The notes under the pieces: generated by a model
What the model saw: the letters and a program-made list of their open reading frames with translations, nothing else
Databases searched by the model: none
Told to the model about the DNA's origin: nothing
Translations under genes and position numbers: made by a program
Part shown: positions 7,423-15,620 of the stretch, piece by piece
How the letters are laid out: each line of letters opens with the position of its first letter
Position numbering within the stretch: the first letter of the stretch is position 1
Source of the DNA: Cellulosimicrobium cellulans
GTDB lineage: Bacteria > Actinomycetota > Actinomycetes > Actinomycetales > Cellulomonadaceae
NCBI RefSeq assembly: GCF_007679345.1
Contig: NZ_VEGH01000014.1
Location: forward strand, 1-64,000
Direction: 5' to 3'
Length of the DNA: 64,000 nt

Positions 7423-8769
7423 TCACCAGCCGCCGAGGTAGGCCTCCAGGTCGGGCTCGTCCGGCAGCGGGGTGAGGCCGTCGGCCGGGGCGGTCGCGCG
7501 GGGGAACAGGTCGTCGCGGCGCCAGCGGCGCTCGCGGGCCCGGGCCCGGCGGGAGACGACCCGGAGCAGCGGGGCGCCGTCGGCGCCGAGCAGGGCGAGC
7601 TCGGCCAGGCCCTCGGCGGCCACGCGCTCGACGGCCGCGGCGACGGAGCCCGTGCCCGGGTCGGCGCGCAGCGGGCGGTCGAGGAGGACGTCGAGGCGGA
7701 CGCGGTCGAACCGGGGGTCGCCGGTGGCCGGGTCGTGCGGGTCCGTCGGCGCGCCGGGCGCGGTGAGCGTGCCGGGATCGGTGACCGGGCCGGACCCCGG
7801 GGCGGCGCCGGGTGCGGCGACCGCGCCGGGCAGCGCGGCGAGCACCGAGTCCACGCTCACGAACCGCTGCGCCGCCGACACGCCGTCACCGCCGGGGGCG
7901 TGCACCAGCACGTCGGCCCGGCCGGACGGCAGCCCCCGCGGCCGCGACCCCGGCACCGGGACCAGGTCCGCGAGCCGCAGCGCCTCCGTGTTCTTCGCGG
8001 CCCGCGACGCCGCGTCCCGGCCGGACCAGTCCGGTCCGTCGTGCCAGGCGACCGCGTCCGGCACGTGCGCGAGCACCGCGCCGGCGAGCCACGCCCGGTA
8101 CGCCCACTCCCAGTCCTCGCCGCCGTAGGACGAGAACCCCTCGTCGAACCCGCCCGCCTCCTCGAACAGCGCACGGCTGCACGCGGTCACGGCCCCGATC
8201 ACGTACCGGTACGAGCGGTCGTCGGCGTCCAGCAGGTCCCGGCTGCGCCGGTAGGCGTCGACGAGCCAGGCCGGCTCGGGCAGCTCGCGCTCCGGGCCGA
8301 GCTGCTCGACGGGCGCGTCCACGGGCGCGCCGGCGAGGTCGGCGTGCCGGCGGCGGCCGACCGCGACGCAGTCCGGGGCGAGCGCAGGCAGCCGGGAGAT
8401 CGCGCGCAGGTAGCCGGGCTCCGGTGCGGTGTCGGCGTCCAGGAACACCAGCACGTCGTGGGTCGCGGCGGCGGCGCCGACGTTGCGCGCGGCGGCGACC
8501 CGGAACCCGCGGTCCTCCTGGCGCAGCAGCCGGACGCCGTCGGGGACGCGGGGCGGGACCGGCGACCCGTCGTCCACGACGAGCACCTCTGTGCGGTCCG
8601 CGGGGTGGTCCTGCCGCGCCAGGGCCCGGAGCGTCCGGTCGAGCTCGGCCTGCTGGTCGTAGTGCACGACGACGACCGACACCGACGGCGGGTCGGCGGG
8701 CAGCACGCCGTCGAGCAGGTCCCACCGGTTGCCCGGCAGCGGACGGCCGGGTCGGGCGGGCCCGGTCAC
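7423..8769 (-). CDS. GT2-family glycosyltransferase with C-terminal extension
   Basis: The product has 448 residues. The GT-A domain (about 28-290) begins VSVVVVHYDQQAELDRTLRA, has VLVVDDGSPVPP and the metal-binding DADT in VLVFLDADTAPEPGYL, and ends with GGFDEGFSSYGGEDWEWAYR, the acceptor-loop motif of this family. It transfers a sugar from a nucleotide-sugar donor in the cytoplasm. The last 150 residues are Ala/Pro/Gly-rich with an acidic end and match nothing I recognise. It starts with GTG at 8769, overlapping the upstream GT4-like gene by 4 nt, so the two form one operon. Donor and acceptor are unknown. Confidence 0.85.
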   Translation of the reverse strand: MTGPARPGRPLPGNRWDLLDGVLPADPPSVSVVVVHYDQQAELDRTLRALARQDHPADRTEVLVVDDGSPVPPRVPDGVRLLRQEDRGFRVAAARNVGAAAATHDVLVFLDADTAPEPGYLRAISRLPALAPDCVAVGRRRHADLAGAPVDAPVEQLGPERELPEPAWLVDAYRRSRDLLDADDRSYRYVIGAVTACSRALFEEAGGFDEGFSSYGGEDWEWAYRAWLAGAVLAHVPDAVAWHDGPDWSGRDAASRAAKNTEALRLADLVPVPGSRPRGLPSGRADVLVHAPGGDGVSAAQRFVSVDSVLAALPGAVAAPGAAPGSGPVTDPGTLTAPGAPTDPHDPATGDPRFDRVRLDVLLDRPLRADPGTGSVAAAVERVAAEGLAELALLGADGAPLLRVVSRRARARERRWRRDDLFPRATAPADGLTPLPDEPDLEAYLGGW

Positions 8770-9869
8770 GCGGCGGCCCCGCCGGTGGACCGTGCGCCCG
8801 CGGCCCACCAGGCGCGGTACGCCGCCGCCGCGTCGGCCAGCGTGGGCGCGAGCGACGCGCCGGGCGCCGGCGTCGTCGCCGTCGGGTCCGCCCACGCCCG
8901 GGCCAGGTGCGCGGGCAGGTCCGCCGCCGGGTACAGCGTGAGCGTGCCGGGCCGCAGCGCCGCCATCTCGCGGGCGTACCGCGACTCGACGACCAGCGGC
9001 CGCCGCCCGGCCTCGCCCCAGTCGAGCAGCGTGCGGGACGCCGACAGGTGCCGGTGCGCGGCGACCGGGACGCCCGGGCCGGCGAGCGCGGCCCGGTACG
9101 CCTCGTCGTCCAGCCCGCCGGTGACCCGGAACGCCACCCCGCGCGCCGCCGCGTCGGCGCGGAGGCGGTCGACCTCGTCCTCGTGGCCGGGGGACGGTCC
9201 GCCCACCGCGACCACCGCGACCTCGCCGGGCGGGGTGCCGGCGGCGCGGAGCAGGTCCGCGGCGTCGGCGACGGCGCGCACCACGTCGTCGTGGCCCTTG
9301 CCGGGGTAGAGGAAGCCGGCGACGAGCGCGACCAGCGGGGTGCCGGGCGCGACGGGGACGCGGGTCCCCGCGCCGGCCCCGGCGGCCGGCACCGCGGTCC
9401 CGTCCGGGCCGCCCGGCACCGCGCCCAGCGGCACGACGTGCGCGCGCCCGGGCGCCAGCACCCCGTGCTCCGCCAGCAGCAGCGCCTCGTGCCGGCTGTT
9501 GACCGCCACCCCGTCCGCCGCCGCGGCGACCCGCGCGTACGCCGCCGTCCGCCGGGGCAGGTTCCGCGGCCCGTCGGACTCCTGCGGCACGTCGTGCAGG
9601 GTGACCGTGAGGCGGCACACCCCGGCCAGCCGCTCGACCAGGTCCGCCGCGGCGTCGGGCGAGGCGCCGAGCAGCCGGTCCGTCACGTGCAGGTGCGCGC
9701 GGCCGACGCCGCCGGCGGCGGCGGGCAGGTCCCCGGGGTCGTCGACCCGCAGCACCCGCGCGCCGCCGTCGAGCGCGCGCACGTGCGCCGCGAGGTCGGC
9801 CGCGTACCGGGCGACGCCGTGCCGCGGCGGCCCCGTGAGGAGGAGCACGGGGGTGTCGGTCCTGGTCAT
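8766..9869 (-). CDS. GT-B-fold glycosyltransferase (GT4-like)
   Basis: The product has 367 residues. N-terminal VLLLTGPPRHGVARYAADLA and HLHVTDRLLGA, then LTVTLHDVPQ, GVAVNSRHEALLL and VALVAGFLYPGKGHDDVVRA (about residue 200) follow the order seen in GT4 enzymes, although the E-x7-E donor motif is degenerate (SASRTLLDWGEAGRRPLVVE). The ATG at 9869 was chosen because a CACGAT -10-like hexamer lies 7 nt before it with no ribosome binding site, suggesting a leaderless mRNA; longer in-frame starts add an unrelated Arg/Pro-rich head. It is divergent from the four-gene plus-strand glycosyltransferase operon 116 nt away. Confidence 0.78.
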   Translation of the reverse strand: MTRTDTPVLLLTGPPRHGVARYAADLAAHVRALDGGARVLRVDDPGDLPAAAGGVGRAHLHVTDRLLGASPDAAADLVERLAGVCRLTVTLHDVPQESDGPRNLPRRTAAYARVAAAADGVAVNSRHEALLLAEHGVLAPGRAHVVPLGAVPGGPDGTAVPAAGAGAGTRVPVAPGTPLVALVAGFLYPGKGHDDVVRAVADAADLLRAAGTPPGEVAVVAVGGPSPGHEDEVDRLRADAAARGVAFRVTGGLDDEAYRAALAGPGVPVAAHRHLSASRTLLDWGEAGRRPLVVESRYAREMAALRPGTLTLYPAADLPAHLARAWADPTATTPAPGASLAPTLADAAAAYRAWWAAGARSTGGAAA

Positions 9870-9876
9870 CCCGGCA

Positions 9877-9882
9877 ATCGTG
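9877..9882 (-). promoter_or_regulatory. Putative leaderless -10 (CACGAT) of the minus-strand glycosyltransferase operon
   Basis: CACGAT on the minus strand ends 7 nt before the ATG at 9869, so transcription would begin at or next to the start codon. The identical CACGAT-N7-ATG arrangement precedes menG at 46508. Confidence 0.4.
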
Positions 9883-9985
9883 GTCGAGTCGCGGGGAGGC
9901 GGCAACCGCGCGACACTTCCCGCACCACCGCGATGCCGCGCCGCTCGGGGACCGGGCGGCACGTCCGCCACGACGAGAGGACCGC

Positions 9986-11128
9986 ATGTCGCAGCTCCTG
10001 GCACCGACCGCGGGCGCGTCGCGGTCCACGAGCCGCGCGGTGCGGGTCGCCTCCGTCCCCGCGGCCCACCCCTACGTCGCCCGGGTCACCGACGCCGCGG
10101 GCCTGACGGTGCTGCCGGACCCGACGCCACCGGGCGCCGAGCCGGGCCGCTGGTGGCCGCCGGTGGTGCTCGACCCCGCCTGGATCGCGGCGCACGCCGC
10201 GGAGGCGGACCTGCTGCACGTGCACTTCGGCACCGAGTCGTTCGACCCGGCGCACCTGGCCCGCACGCTGGGCGCGGCCCGCGCGGCGGGCTGGCCGGTC
10301 GTGCTCACCGTGCACGACCTGGAGCACCCGCAGCTCGTCGACCAGGCGGGGTACCGCGCGCAGCTCGACGTGCTGGTGCCGGGGGCCGACGCGCTCGTCA
10401 CCCTCACCCCGGGCGCGGCGGCGGAGATCCGAGGGCGCTGGGGGCGCGACGCGCTGGTCGTGCCGCACCCGCGGCTGCTGGTCGAGCCGCCCGCGGCGCC
10501 GTCCGGCGCGGTCCCGGACGCCGCCGGGCGGGTCGTCGGCCTGCACCTCAAGGACCTCCGCCCCAACGTCGACGCCCCCGCCGCCACCCGCGCGCTGCTG
10601 GCCGCCGTGGCCGACCTGCGCGCCTCGGGCCTGCCCGCGCGGGCCGAGATCCGGCTGCACCGGCGCGTCCGGGACGAGGCGGCCCGCGACGAGGTCCGCG
10701 AGCTGTGCGCCGCGGCGGACCCGGGCACGGTCGCGCTGGTCGAGCACGACCGCCTGGACGACCGGGGCCTCGCCGAGGCGCTGGCCGGCCTCGACGCGTG
10801 CGTGCTGCCCTACGCGCACGGCACGCACTCCGGCTGGCTGGAGCTGTGCTGGGACCTCGGCGTCCCGGTCGCCGCGCCCGCCGTCGGCTACTACCACCAG
10901 CAGCACCCCGACGGCTCGGTCGCGACGTCCGGCGCGGTGGGCGACGCCGCCGGCCTGGCCGCCGCGCTGCGCGACCTGCTGCGCTCCCCGGCGGCGACCC
11001 GCCCCGGGACGGCGGCCCGCGCGGCGCTCGTCCGCGACCGGCGCGAGCGTCGGCTCGCCGAGGACCGCGCTGCCGCCGAGCAGCACGCCGCCCTGTACCG
11101 CTCGCTGCTGGCCGGGGGCGCCCGGTGA
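9986..11128 (+). CDS. GT-B-fold glycosyltransferase, first gene of plus-strand operon
   Basis: The product has 380 residues. Recognisable blocks are LLHVHFGTESFDPAHLARTL, WPVVLTVHDLEHPQLVDQAG, ALVTLTPGAAAEIRGRWG, LVVPHPRLLVEPP, and near the C-terminus LDACVLPYAHGTHSGWLELC with WDLGVPVAAPAVGYY, the donor-binding end of GT4-type enzymes. It starts at ATG 9986 after GACGAGAGGACCGC. Three more glycosyltransferase genes follow, each overlapping the previous one by 4 nt. No transmembrane segment is seen, so it acts in the cytoplasm or at the inner membrane face. The product glycan is unknown. Confidence 0.8.
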   Translation: MSQLLAPTAGASRSTSRAVRVASVPAAHPYVARVTDAAGLTVLPDPTPPGAEPGRWWPPVVLDPAWIAAHAAEADLLHVHFGTESFDPAHLARTLGAARAAGWPVVLTVHDLEHPQLVDQAGYRAQLDVLVPGADALVTLTPGAAAEIRGRWGRDALVVPHPRLLVEPPAAPSGAVPDAAGRVVGLHLKDLRPNVDAPAATRALLAAVADLRASGLPARAEIRLHRRVRDEAARDEVRELCAAADPGTVALVEHDRLDDRGLAEALAGLDACVLPYAHGTHSGWLELCWDLGVPVAAPAVGYYHQQHPDGSVATSGAVGDAAGLAAALRDLLRSPAATRPGTAARAALVRDRRERRLAEDRAAAEQHAALYRSLLAGGAR

Positions 11129-12243
11129 CGGGGGCACGGCTGCGCGTCGTGGTCGTCGCGCCCCTCCGGTTCCCGATCCGGCAGCCGCACGCGGGCGGCC
11201 TGGAGTCGGCCGTGTGGAACGAGGTCCGCACGCTGCGGGCCCGCGGGCACGCCGTCTCGCTGATCGCCGTCCGCGGCTCGGACTTCCTCGACGGCGGGCC
11301 GGCCGAGTTCGCGCTGCCGACCCTCGACTGGCCGGAGGGCGCCCGCGCCACCGACTCGGACTACCCGGACGCCTACCGGGAGCGGTCCGTGCCGGCGCTG
11401 GACCGGGCGCTCGACGTGATCGCCCGCGCGCCCGAGCGGTACGACGTGATCTCGAACCACTGCCTGCACGGCCTGCCCCTGCGGCGGGCGGCCTCCCTCG
11501 GCGTGCCGATGGTGTCCACCCTGCACACCCCGCTCGAGCCGGAGCTGGTGGACGCGGCCGCGCACGCCCGCGGCACCCGGTTCCTCGCGGTCAGCGCGCA
11601 CACCCGGCGGGAGTGGGCACCCGTCGTCGACGCCTCCGTGCTGCCGAACGGCATCGACGCGGCGGACTGGCCGCTCGGCCCGGGCGGCGACGGGCTGGTC
11701 TGGTCCGGCCGGCTGGTGCCGGAGAAGGCGCCGCACCTGGCGATCGAGGCGGCGCGGCTGCTCGGCCGCGAGCTGACGATCGCCGGCCGGATCGGCGACC
11801 GGGAGTACGCGGAGCGGTCCGTGCTGCCGCACGTGGGGGACGGCGTCCGGTACGTCGGCCTGCTGGACCAGCCGGCGCTCGCCCGCCTGATCGGCCGCAG
11901 CGCGTGCGCCCTCGGGACGCCCGCCTGGGAGGAGCCGTTCGGCCTCGTGGGCCCGGAGGCGCTGATGTGCGGCACGCCCGTCGCGGCGTTCGGCGCGGGC
12001 GGCATCCGGGAGATCGCCCGCACCGCGACCGGCATGTCCGCCGTGCCGCGCGGCGACGTGGGCGCGCTCGCCGCCGCCGCGGACCGGCTCGCCGCGCGCT
12101 CGGCGGCGGAGCAGGGGTTCCGGGCCCGGGTGCGCGCGTCGGCGCGCCGGCACTACGGCCTGGACGTGCGGGTCGACGCCCTCGAGCGGGTGTTCCGCGC
12201 GCTGGTCGCCGAGCACGCCGCCGGCGCGGAGCTGATCGCGTGA
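11125..12243 (+). CDS. GT4-family glycosyltransferase
   Basis: The product has 372 residues. The N-terminal domain reads RVVVVAPLRFPIRQPHAGGL ESAVWNEVRTL, followed by VSTLHTPLEPELVD, AVSAHTRREWAPVV and LPNGIDAADW. The C-terminal nucleotide-sugar domain has LVWSGRLVPEKAPHLAIEAA and the E-x7-E type block PAWEEPFGLVGPEALMCGTP. This is a classical retaining GT4 enzyme, related to sugar transferases of cell-surface glycans. It starts with GTG at 11125, which overlaps the previous stop (GTGA), so translation is coupled. It resembles glycosyltransferases found in actinobacterial carbohydrate clusters, but donor and acceptor cannot be assigned. Confidence 0.88.
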   Translation: MTGARLRVVVVAPLRFPIRQPHAGGLESAVWNEVRTLRARGHAVSLIAVRGSDFLDGGPAEFALPTLDWPEGARATDSDYPDAYRERSVPALDRALDVIARAPERYDVISNHCLHGLPLRRAASLGVPMVSTLHTPLEPELVDAAAHARGTRFLAVSAHTRREWAPVVDASVLPNGIDAADWPLGPGGDGLVWSGRLVPEKAPHLAIEAARLLGRELTIAGRIGDREYAERSVLPHVGDGVRYVGLLDQPALARLIGRSACALGTPAWEEPFGLVGPEALMCGTPVAAFGAGGIREIARTATGMSAVPRGDVGALAAAADRLAARSAAEQGFRARVRASARRHYGLDVRVDALERVFRALVAEHAAGAELIA

Positions 12244-13259
12244 GCCGGCCGACCGTCGCCTGGTACGTGCACCACCACGGGTCGGGGCACCTCGGCCGGC
12301 TGCGCGCCGTGGCCCCGCACCTCGACGCGGACGTCGTGGCGCTGAGCTCGCTGCCGGAGCCCGCCGGGCTGCCCCCGCACGTCGACTGGGTGCGGCTCGA
12401 CCGCGACGACGACCCCGACGCGGCCGGGCGGCCGCCCGCCGAGGCCGATCCCGCCGCCGGCGGCCTGCTGCACTGGGCCCCGCTGCTGCACCCGGGCCAC
12501 CGGGGCCGGCTCGCGCGGATCGCCCGCGAGCTCGACGCCCGGGGCGCGGCGGCGATCGTCGTCGACGTGTCGGTCGAGGTCACCGTGTTCGCCCGGCTGC
12601 TCGGCGTCCCGCCGGTGCTGGTGGCGCAGCCGGGCGTCCGGGACGACGAGCCGCACGCGCTCGGCCTGCGCGCCGCCGCCCGCGTGCTGGCGCCGTGGCC
12701 CGCGGACGTCCTGCCCGCCGCGCACCTGGAGCCGGTGCGCGACCGCGTGGTGTTCACGGGCGGGATCAGCCGGTTCGACGGGCGACGGGCTCCGGACGGC
12801 GACCGCGAGGGCGTGCTCGTGCTCGGGGGCCGCGGCGGCTCGGAGGTGACCGCCGAGCACGTCGACGCCGCGGCGCGCGCCACCCCCGGACGCCGGTGGA
12901 CCGCCCTCGGCCCGGGCGGGGCGTGGTCGGACGACCCCTGGCGCGAGCTCACCTCCGCGGGGACCGTGGTGTCGTTCGCGGGGCAGAACTCGGTGGCGGA
13001 CCTCGCGGTCGCCGGCGCGCGCGCCGTGGTGGTGCCGCAGGACCGGCCGTTCGACGAGCAGGCCGTGACCGCCCGCGCGCTCGGCCGTGCCGGGCTGGCG
13101 GTCGTCGAGCCCGCGTGGCCGGAGCCGGGCCGGTGGCCCGAGGTGCTCGAGCGGGCGGAGGCCCTCGAGCCGGACTGGTCGGTGTGGGGGACGGCGGGGG
13201 CGGCGGCCCGGGCGGCCGAGGCGATCGCGGACGTCGCCCGGCGCGGGGGGCTGTCGTGA
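12240..13259 (+). CDS. MurG-like (GT28/GT1-type) glycosyltransferase
   Basis: The product has 339 residues. The N-terminus VAWYVHHHGSGHLGRLRAVA carries the GxGHxxR nucleotide-sugar transferase motif of MurG-like and YjiC-like enzymes. The C-terminal domain has GVLVLGGRGGSEVT and VVSFAGQNSVADLAVAGARA followed by VVVPQDRPFDEQAVTARALG, equivalent to the donor-binding block of MurG (asking which monomer is free, then E/Q contacts). It starts with GTG at 12240, overlapping the upstream gene by 4 nt. A second MurG would not be expected here: true murG belongs to the division cluster, so this is likely a specialised paralogue for the cluster's glycan. Confidence 0.82.
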   Translation: MSRPTVAWYVHHHGSGHLGRLRAVAPHLDADVVALSSLPEPAGLPPHVDWVRLDRDDDPDAAGRPPAEADPAAGGLLHWAPLLHPGHRGRLARIARELDARGAAAIVVDVSVEVTVFARLLGVPPVLVAQPGVRDDEPHALGLRAAARVLAPWPADVLPAAHLEPVRDRVVFTGGISRFDGRRAPDGDREGVLVLGGRGGSEVTAEHVDAAARATPGRRWTALGPGGAWSDDPWRELTSAGTVVSFAGQNSVADLAVAGARAVVVPQDRPFDEQAVTARALGRAGLAVVEPAWPEPGRWPEVLERAEALEPDWSVWGTAGAAARAAEAIADVARRGGLS

Positions 13260-14062
13260 CCAGCGCGCGGGCCGTCGTGACGCTGTGCTCGACGCCCCGG
13301 GTCGACCACCTGCGGCGGCAGCTCGCGGTCGTGCGGCGGGACCCGGCGACGCTGGTCGTGGTCGTCTGGGTCGGCGACGACGACCCGCCGGCGCTCGACG
13401 CCGACGAGGTGCTCCGGGTGCCGCCCGGCCCGCACGGGCTGCGGCTGGCGGCGGCGCGGAACGCGGGCGCGGACCGGGCCGTGGCGCTCGGTGCCGACCT
13501 CGTGGTCCTGCTCGACGCCGACTGCGTCCCGGGGCCAGGCCTGCTGGACCGGTACGCGGAGGCCGCGGCCGCGCACCCCGCGGCGGTGCTCTGCGGGCCG
13601 GTCACCTACCTGCCGCCCGGCGCGGTGGTCGACGACCCGGCGGCGCTCGCGGCCGCCACCCGCCCGCACCCGGCGCGGCCGGCGCCCGCGGACGGCGTCG
13701 TGCAGGTCGCGGGCGACGACGAGTACGACCTGTTCTGGTCGCTGTCGTTCGCCCTGACCGCGCGGCGCTGGGCGGACGGGCCCCGGTTCGACGAGGGCTA
13801 CGAGGGCTACGGCGGGGAGGACACGGACTTCGGGTACGCGCTGCGGGACGCGCGCGTCCCGCTCGCGTGGGTCGGCGGGGCGCACGCCTACCACCAGCAC
13901 CACCCGACGAGCAGCCCGCCCTGGCAGCACCTGGACGACGTGCTGCGCAACGGCGCGCGGTTCGCGCGGCGGTGGGGCCGGTGGCCGATGGAGGGCTGGC
14001 TGCGCGCGTTCGCGGCGGCGGGCGCCGTGCGCTGGGACGGGACGGCCTGGCACCGCGCCTGA
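13256..14062 (+). CDS. GT2-family glycosyltransferase, last gene of plus-strand operon
   Basis: The product has 268 residues. It is a compact GT-A enzyme: VVTLCSTPRVDHLRRQLAVV, then AAARNAGADRAVALGADLVV and the metal-binding LLDADCVPGPGLLDRYAEA (about residue 85), and the acceptor motif RFDEGYEGYGGEDTDFGYAL (near residue 180). The last block closely parallels GGFDEGFSSYGGEDWEWAYR in the GT2 gene at 7423, so the two may act on similar acceptors. It starts with GTG at 13256, coupled to the previous gene by a GTGA overlap. Downstream lies palindrome copy 2, then a convergent glycosyltransferase gene. Confidence 0.87.
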   Translation: MTSARAVVTLCSTPRVDHLRRQLAVVRRDPATLVVVVWVGDDDPPALDADEVLRVPPGPHGLRLAAARNAGADRAVALGADLVVLLDADCVPGPGLLDRYAEAAAAHPAAVLCGPVTYLPPGAVVDDPAALAAATRPHPARPAPADGVVQVAGDDEYDLFWSLSFALTARRWADGPRFDEGYEGYGGEDTDFGYALRDARVPLAWVGGAHAYHQHHPTSSPPWQHLDDVLRNGARFARRWGRWPMEGWLRAFAAAGAVRWDGTAWHRA

Positions 14063-14116
14063 CCTGCGCCACCGCCGCGCCGGGCGCGCGCCGCCCTCGC
14101 GGCCGCCCTCACGCTC

Positions 14117-14187
14117 CCGAGGGGGTACCCGACACGTCGAGCGAGTAGTCGCCGACTACTCGCTCGACGTGTCGGTTGCTCGCTCGG
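14117..14187. repeat. Dispersed palindrome, copy 2 (perfect)
   Basis: The 23-nt arms at 14129-14151 and 14153-14175 match perfectly around a central C at 14152. Imperfect outer arms (14117-14128, 14176-14187; 8 of 12 matching) extend the element to 71 bp. The left outer arm CCGAGGGGGTA is identical to that of copy 1. It lies between convergent glycosyltransferase genes, and on the minus strand it supplies the last codons and the TAG stop of the gene starting at 15484. Confidence 0.92.
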
Positions 14188-15484
14188 TGGTGCCGGCGGC
14201 GGAGGCCGCCGCGCGGGGCGGGCCCAGGAGGGCGTCGGCCGCGTCCAGGAGGTCGGCCGCCACCGGGTCGGCCGTCCAGCGCTCGGCGCCCGCCGCCGCG
14301 CGCGCGCCGAGCGTCGCCGCCAGCACCGGGTCGTCCAGCAGCCGCAGCACGGCCTCGGCCAGTGCGGCGGGGTCGGCGGGCGGCACCATGAGGCTGTCCT
14401 CGCCGTCGGTGCAGAAGTCGTCGTAGCCGCTGCCGGTGGTGACGACGAGCGCGCCGCCGATCGCCTTGGCCTCCAGCGCGGCGTTGCCGAACCCCTCCCA
14501 CCGGGACGGGCAGGTCGTCACGGCCGCCTCCCGGACCGCCCGGTACAGGGTGTCGTCATCGACGTGCCCGAGCCAGGTGACCCGGTCCCGCGCCTCCGGG
14601 GGCAGCAGGCCGAGCAGCGCGGGCCGGTCGGGCTCGAACCGGCGGTCGCCGCTGGCGCCCGCGAGCACCAGCCGCGCGGTGGGGTGCCGGCGGGCGACCT
14701 CCGCGAACGCCGCGAACGCGTCCGTGACCCCCTTGCGCCGCTCCAGCCGTCCCAGGAACAGCACCACCGGCGCTCCGTCGTCGGGCCAGCCGGCGGGGAG
14801 CCCGGCCGACCCCGCGGCGCGGCGCACGTGCGCCACGTCGATGCAGTTCCGCACCACCCGGGCGGGCGGCAGGTCCGCGAACGCGGACTCGGTCCACCGC
14901 TGCATCGCCCGGGAGATCGGGACCAGCCCCGCCGACCGCCGCACCTGCCGGTCCTCGAGCCGGCCCTGCACCGCCACGACCGCCCCGCCGCGGAGCCCGA
15001 ACGACCGGGGCGTGAAGCCCGCGACCTCGTTCGCCAGCCGGGTGCTCGTCGCCAGGTTGGTCAGCAGCGGCGCCCCGGCGGGCAGGGCGACACCGAGCGC
15101 GGCCCACTCGGGCAGGAACACCCGGTCGTAGGCGCCGCCCCGGTACGCCCGGCGCACGGCCGCGGCGCGGGCGAGCAGCGCGGGGACCCGGGCGCGCGGC
15201 GGCCGGACGTGGCCGACCAGCCGGACCCCGCCGAGGTCGGCGTCGGGCAGCAGGTCCCCGTCGGCGAGGACGAGCAGGTCGACCGCCGCGCCCCGGCGCA
15301 CCAGCGCGGGCAGCAGCGAGGCGTAGTGCCGCCCGATGCCGCCGGTGTACCGGGTGAGCCCCGCGTACTCGGTCGTGGCCACCAGCCACCGCCCGCGGCT
15401 CGGCCGGGCGCCGGTCGCGGCGGCGAGCGCGGGGGTGCGCCCGGTCGCGCTCCCGGGGGTGCTGGCGTGCAGGTCGGAGGCCAC
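14156..15484 (-). CDS. GT4-family glycosyltransferase ending inside a palindromic repeat
   Basis: The product has 442 residues. Blocks in order: WLVATTEYAGLTRYTGGIGR HYASLLPALV, RVVRNCIDVAHV, VVLFLGRLERRKGVTDAFAA (about residue 235), VTWLGHVDDDTLYRAVREAA, and PSRWEGFGNAALEAKAIGGA, the E-x7-E donor motif (about residue 355). This is a standard cytoplasmic GT4 enzyme. It starts with GTG at 15484, after GCATGAGGC. The final residues ATDTSSE and the TAG stop are encoded by palindrome copy 2, so the tail may be recent. It follows the arabinan operon in the same direction after 136 nt but fits the glycosyltransferase cluster by function. Confidence 0.87.
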   Translation of the reverse strand: MASDLHASTPGSATGRTPALAAATGARPSRGRWLVATTEYAGLTRYTGGIGRHYASLLPALVRRGAAVDLLVLADGDLLPDADLGGVRLVGHVRPPRARVPALLARAAAVRRAYRGGAYDRVFLPEWAALGVALPAGAPLLTNLATSTRLANEVAGFTPRSFGLRGGAVVAVQGRLEDRQVRRSAGLVPISRAMQRWTESAFADLPPARVVRNCIDVAHVRRAAGSAGLPAGWPDDGAPVVLFLGRLERRKGVTDAFAAFAEVARRHPTARLVLAGASGDRRFEPDRPALLGLLPPEARDRVTWLGHVDDDTLYRAVREAAVTTCPSRWEGFGNAALEAKAIGGALVVTTGSGYDDFCTDGEDSLMVPPADPAALAEAVLRLLDDPVLAATLGARAAAGAERWTADPVAADLLDAADALLGPPRAAASAAGTTERATDTSSE

Positions 15485-15620
15485 GCCTCATGCTCGCCGA
15501 CGCCGCGCCGCCCCGCCCGTCGACGTCCCGCCCCTCCCGCCCCGGGTGGAGACAGGTGGCGCGTTCTGCCCGACGCACCGGGCGTGCCGGGCAGGACGCT
15601 CCGCCCGAGGGGTCCCGGGG

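Noticed and set aside
12240..13259. The true murG gene
   Set aside because: The GxGHxxR motif fits, but sequence outside it and the glycosyltransferase context differ from MurG, and murG belongs to the division cluster.
14063..14128. A separate terminator after the last plus-strand glycosyltransferase gene
   Set aside because: I found no stem longer than a few base pairs before the palindrome itself, which is the best candidate.
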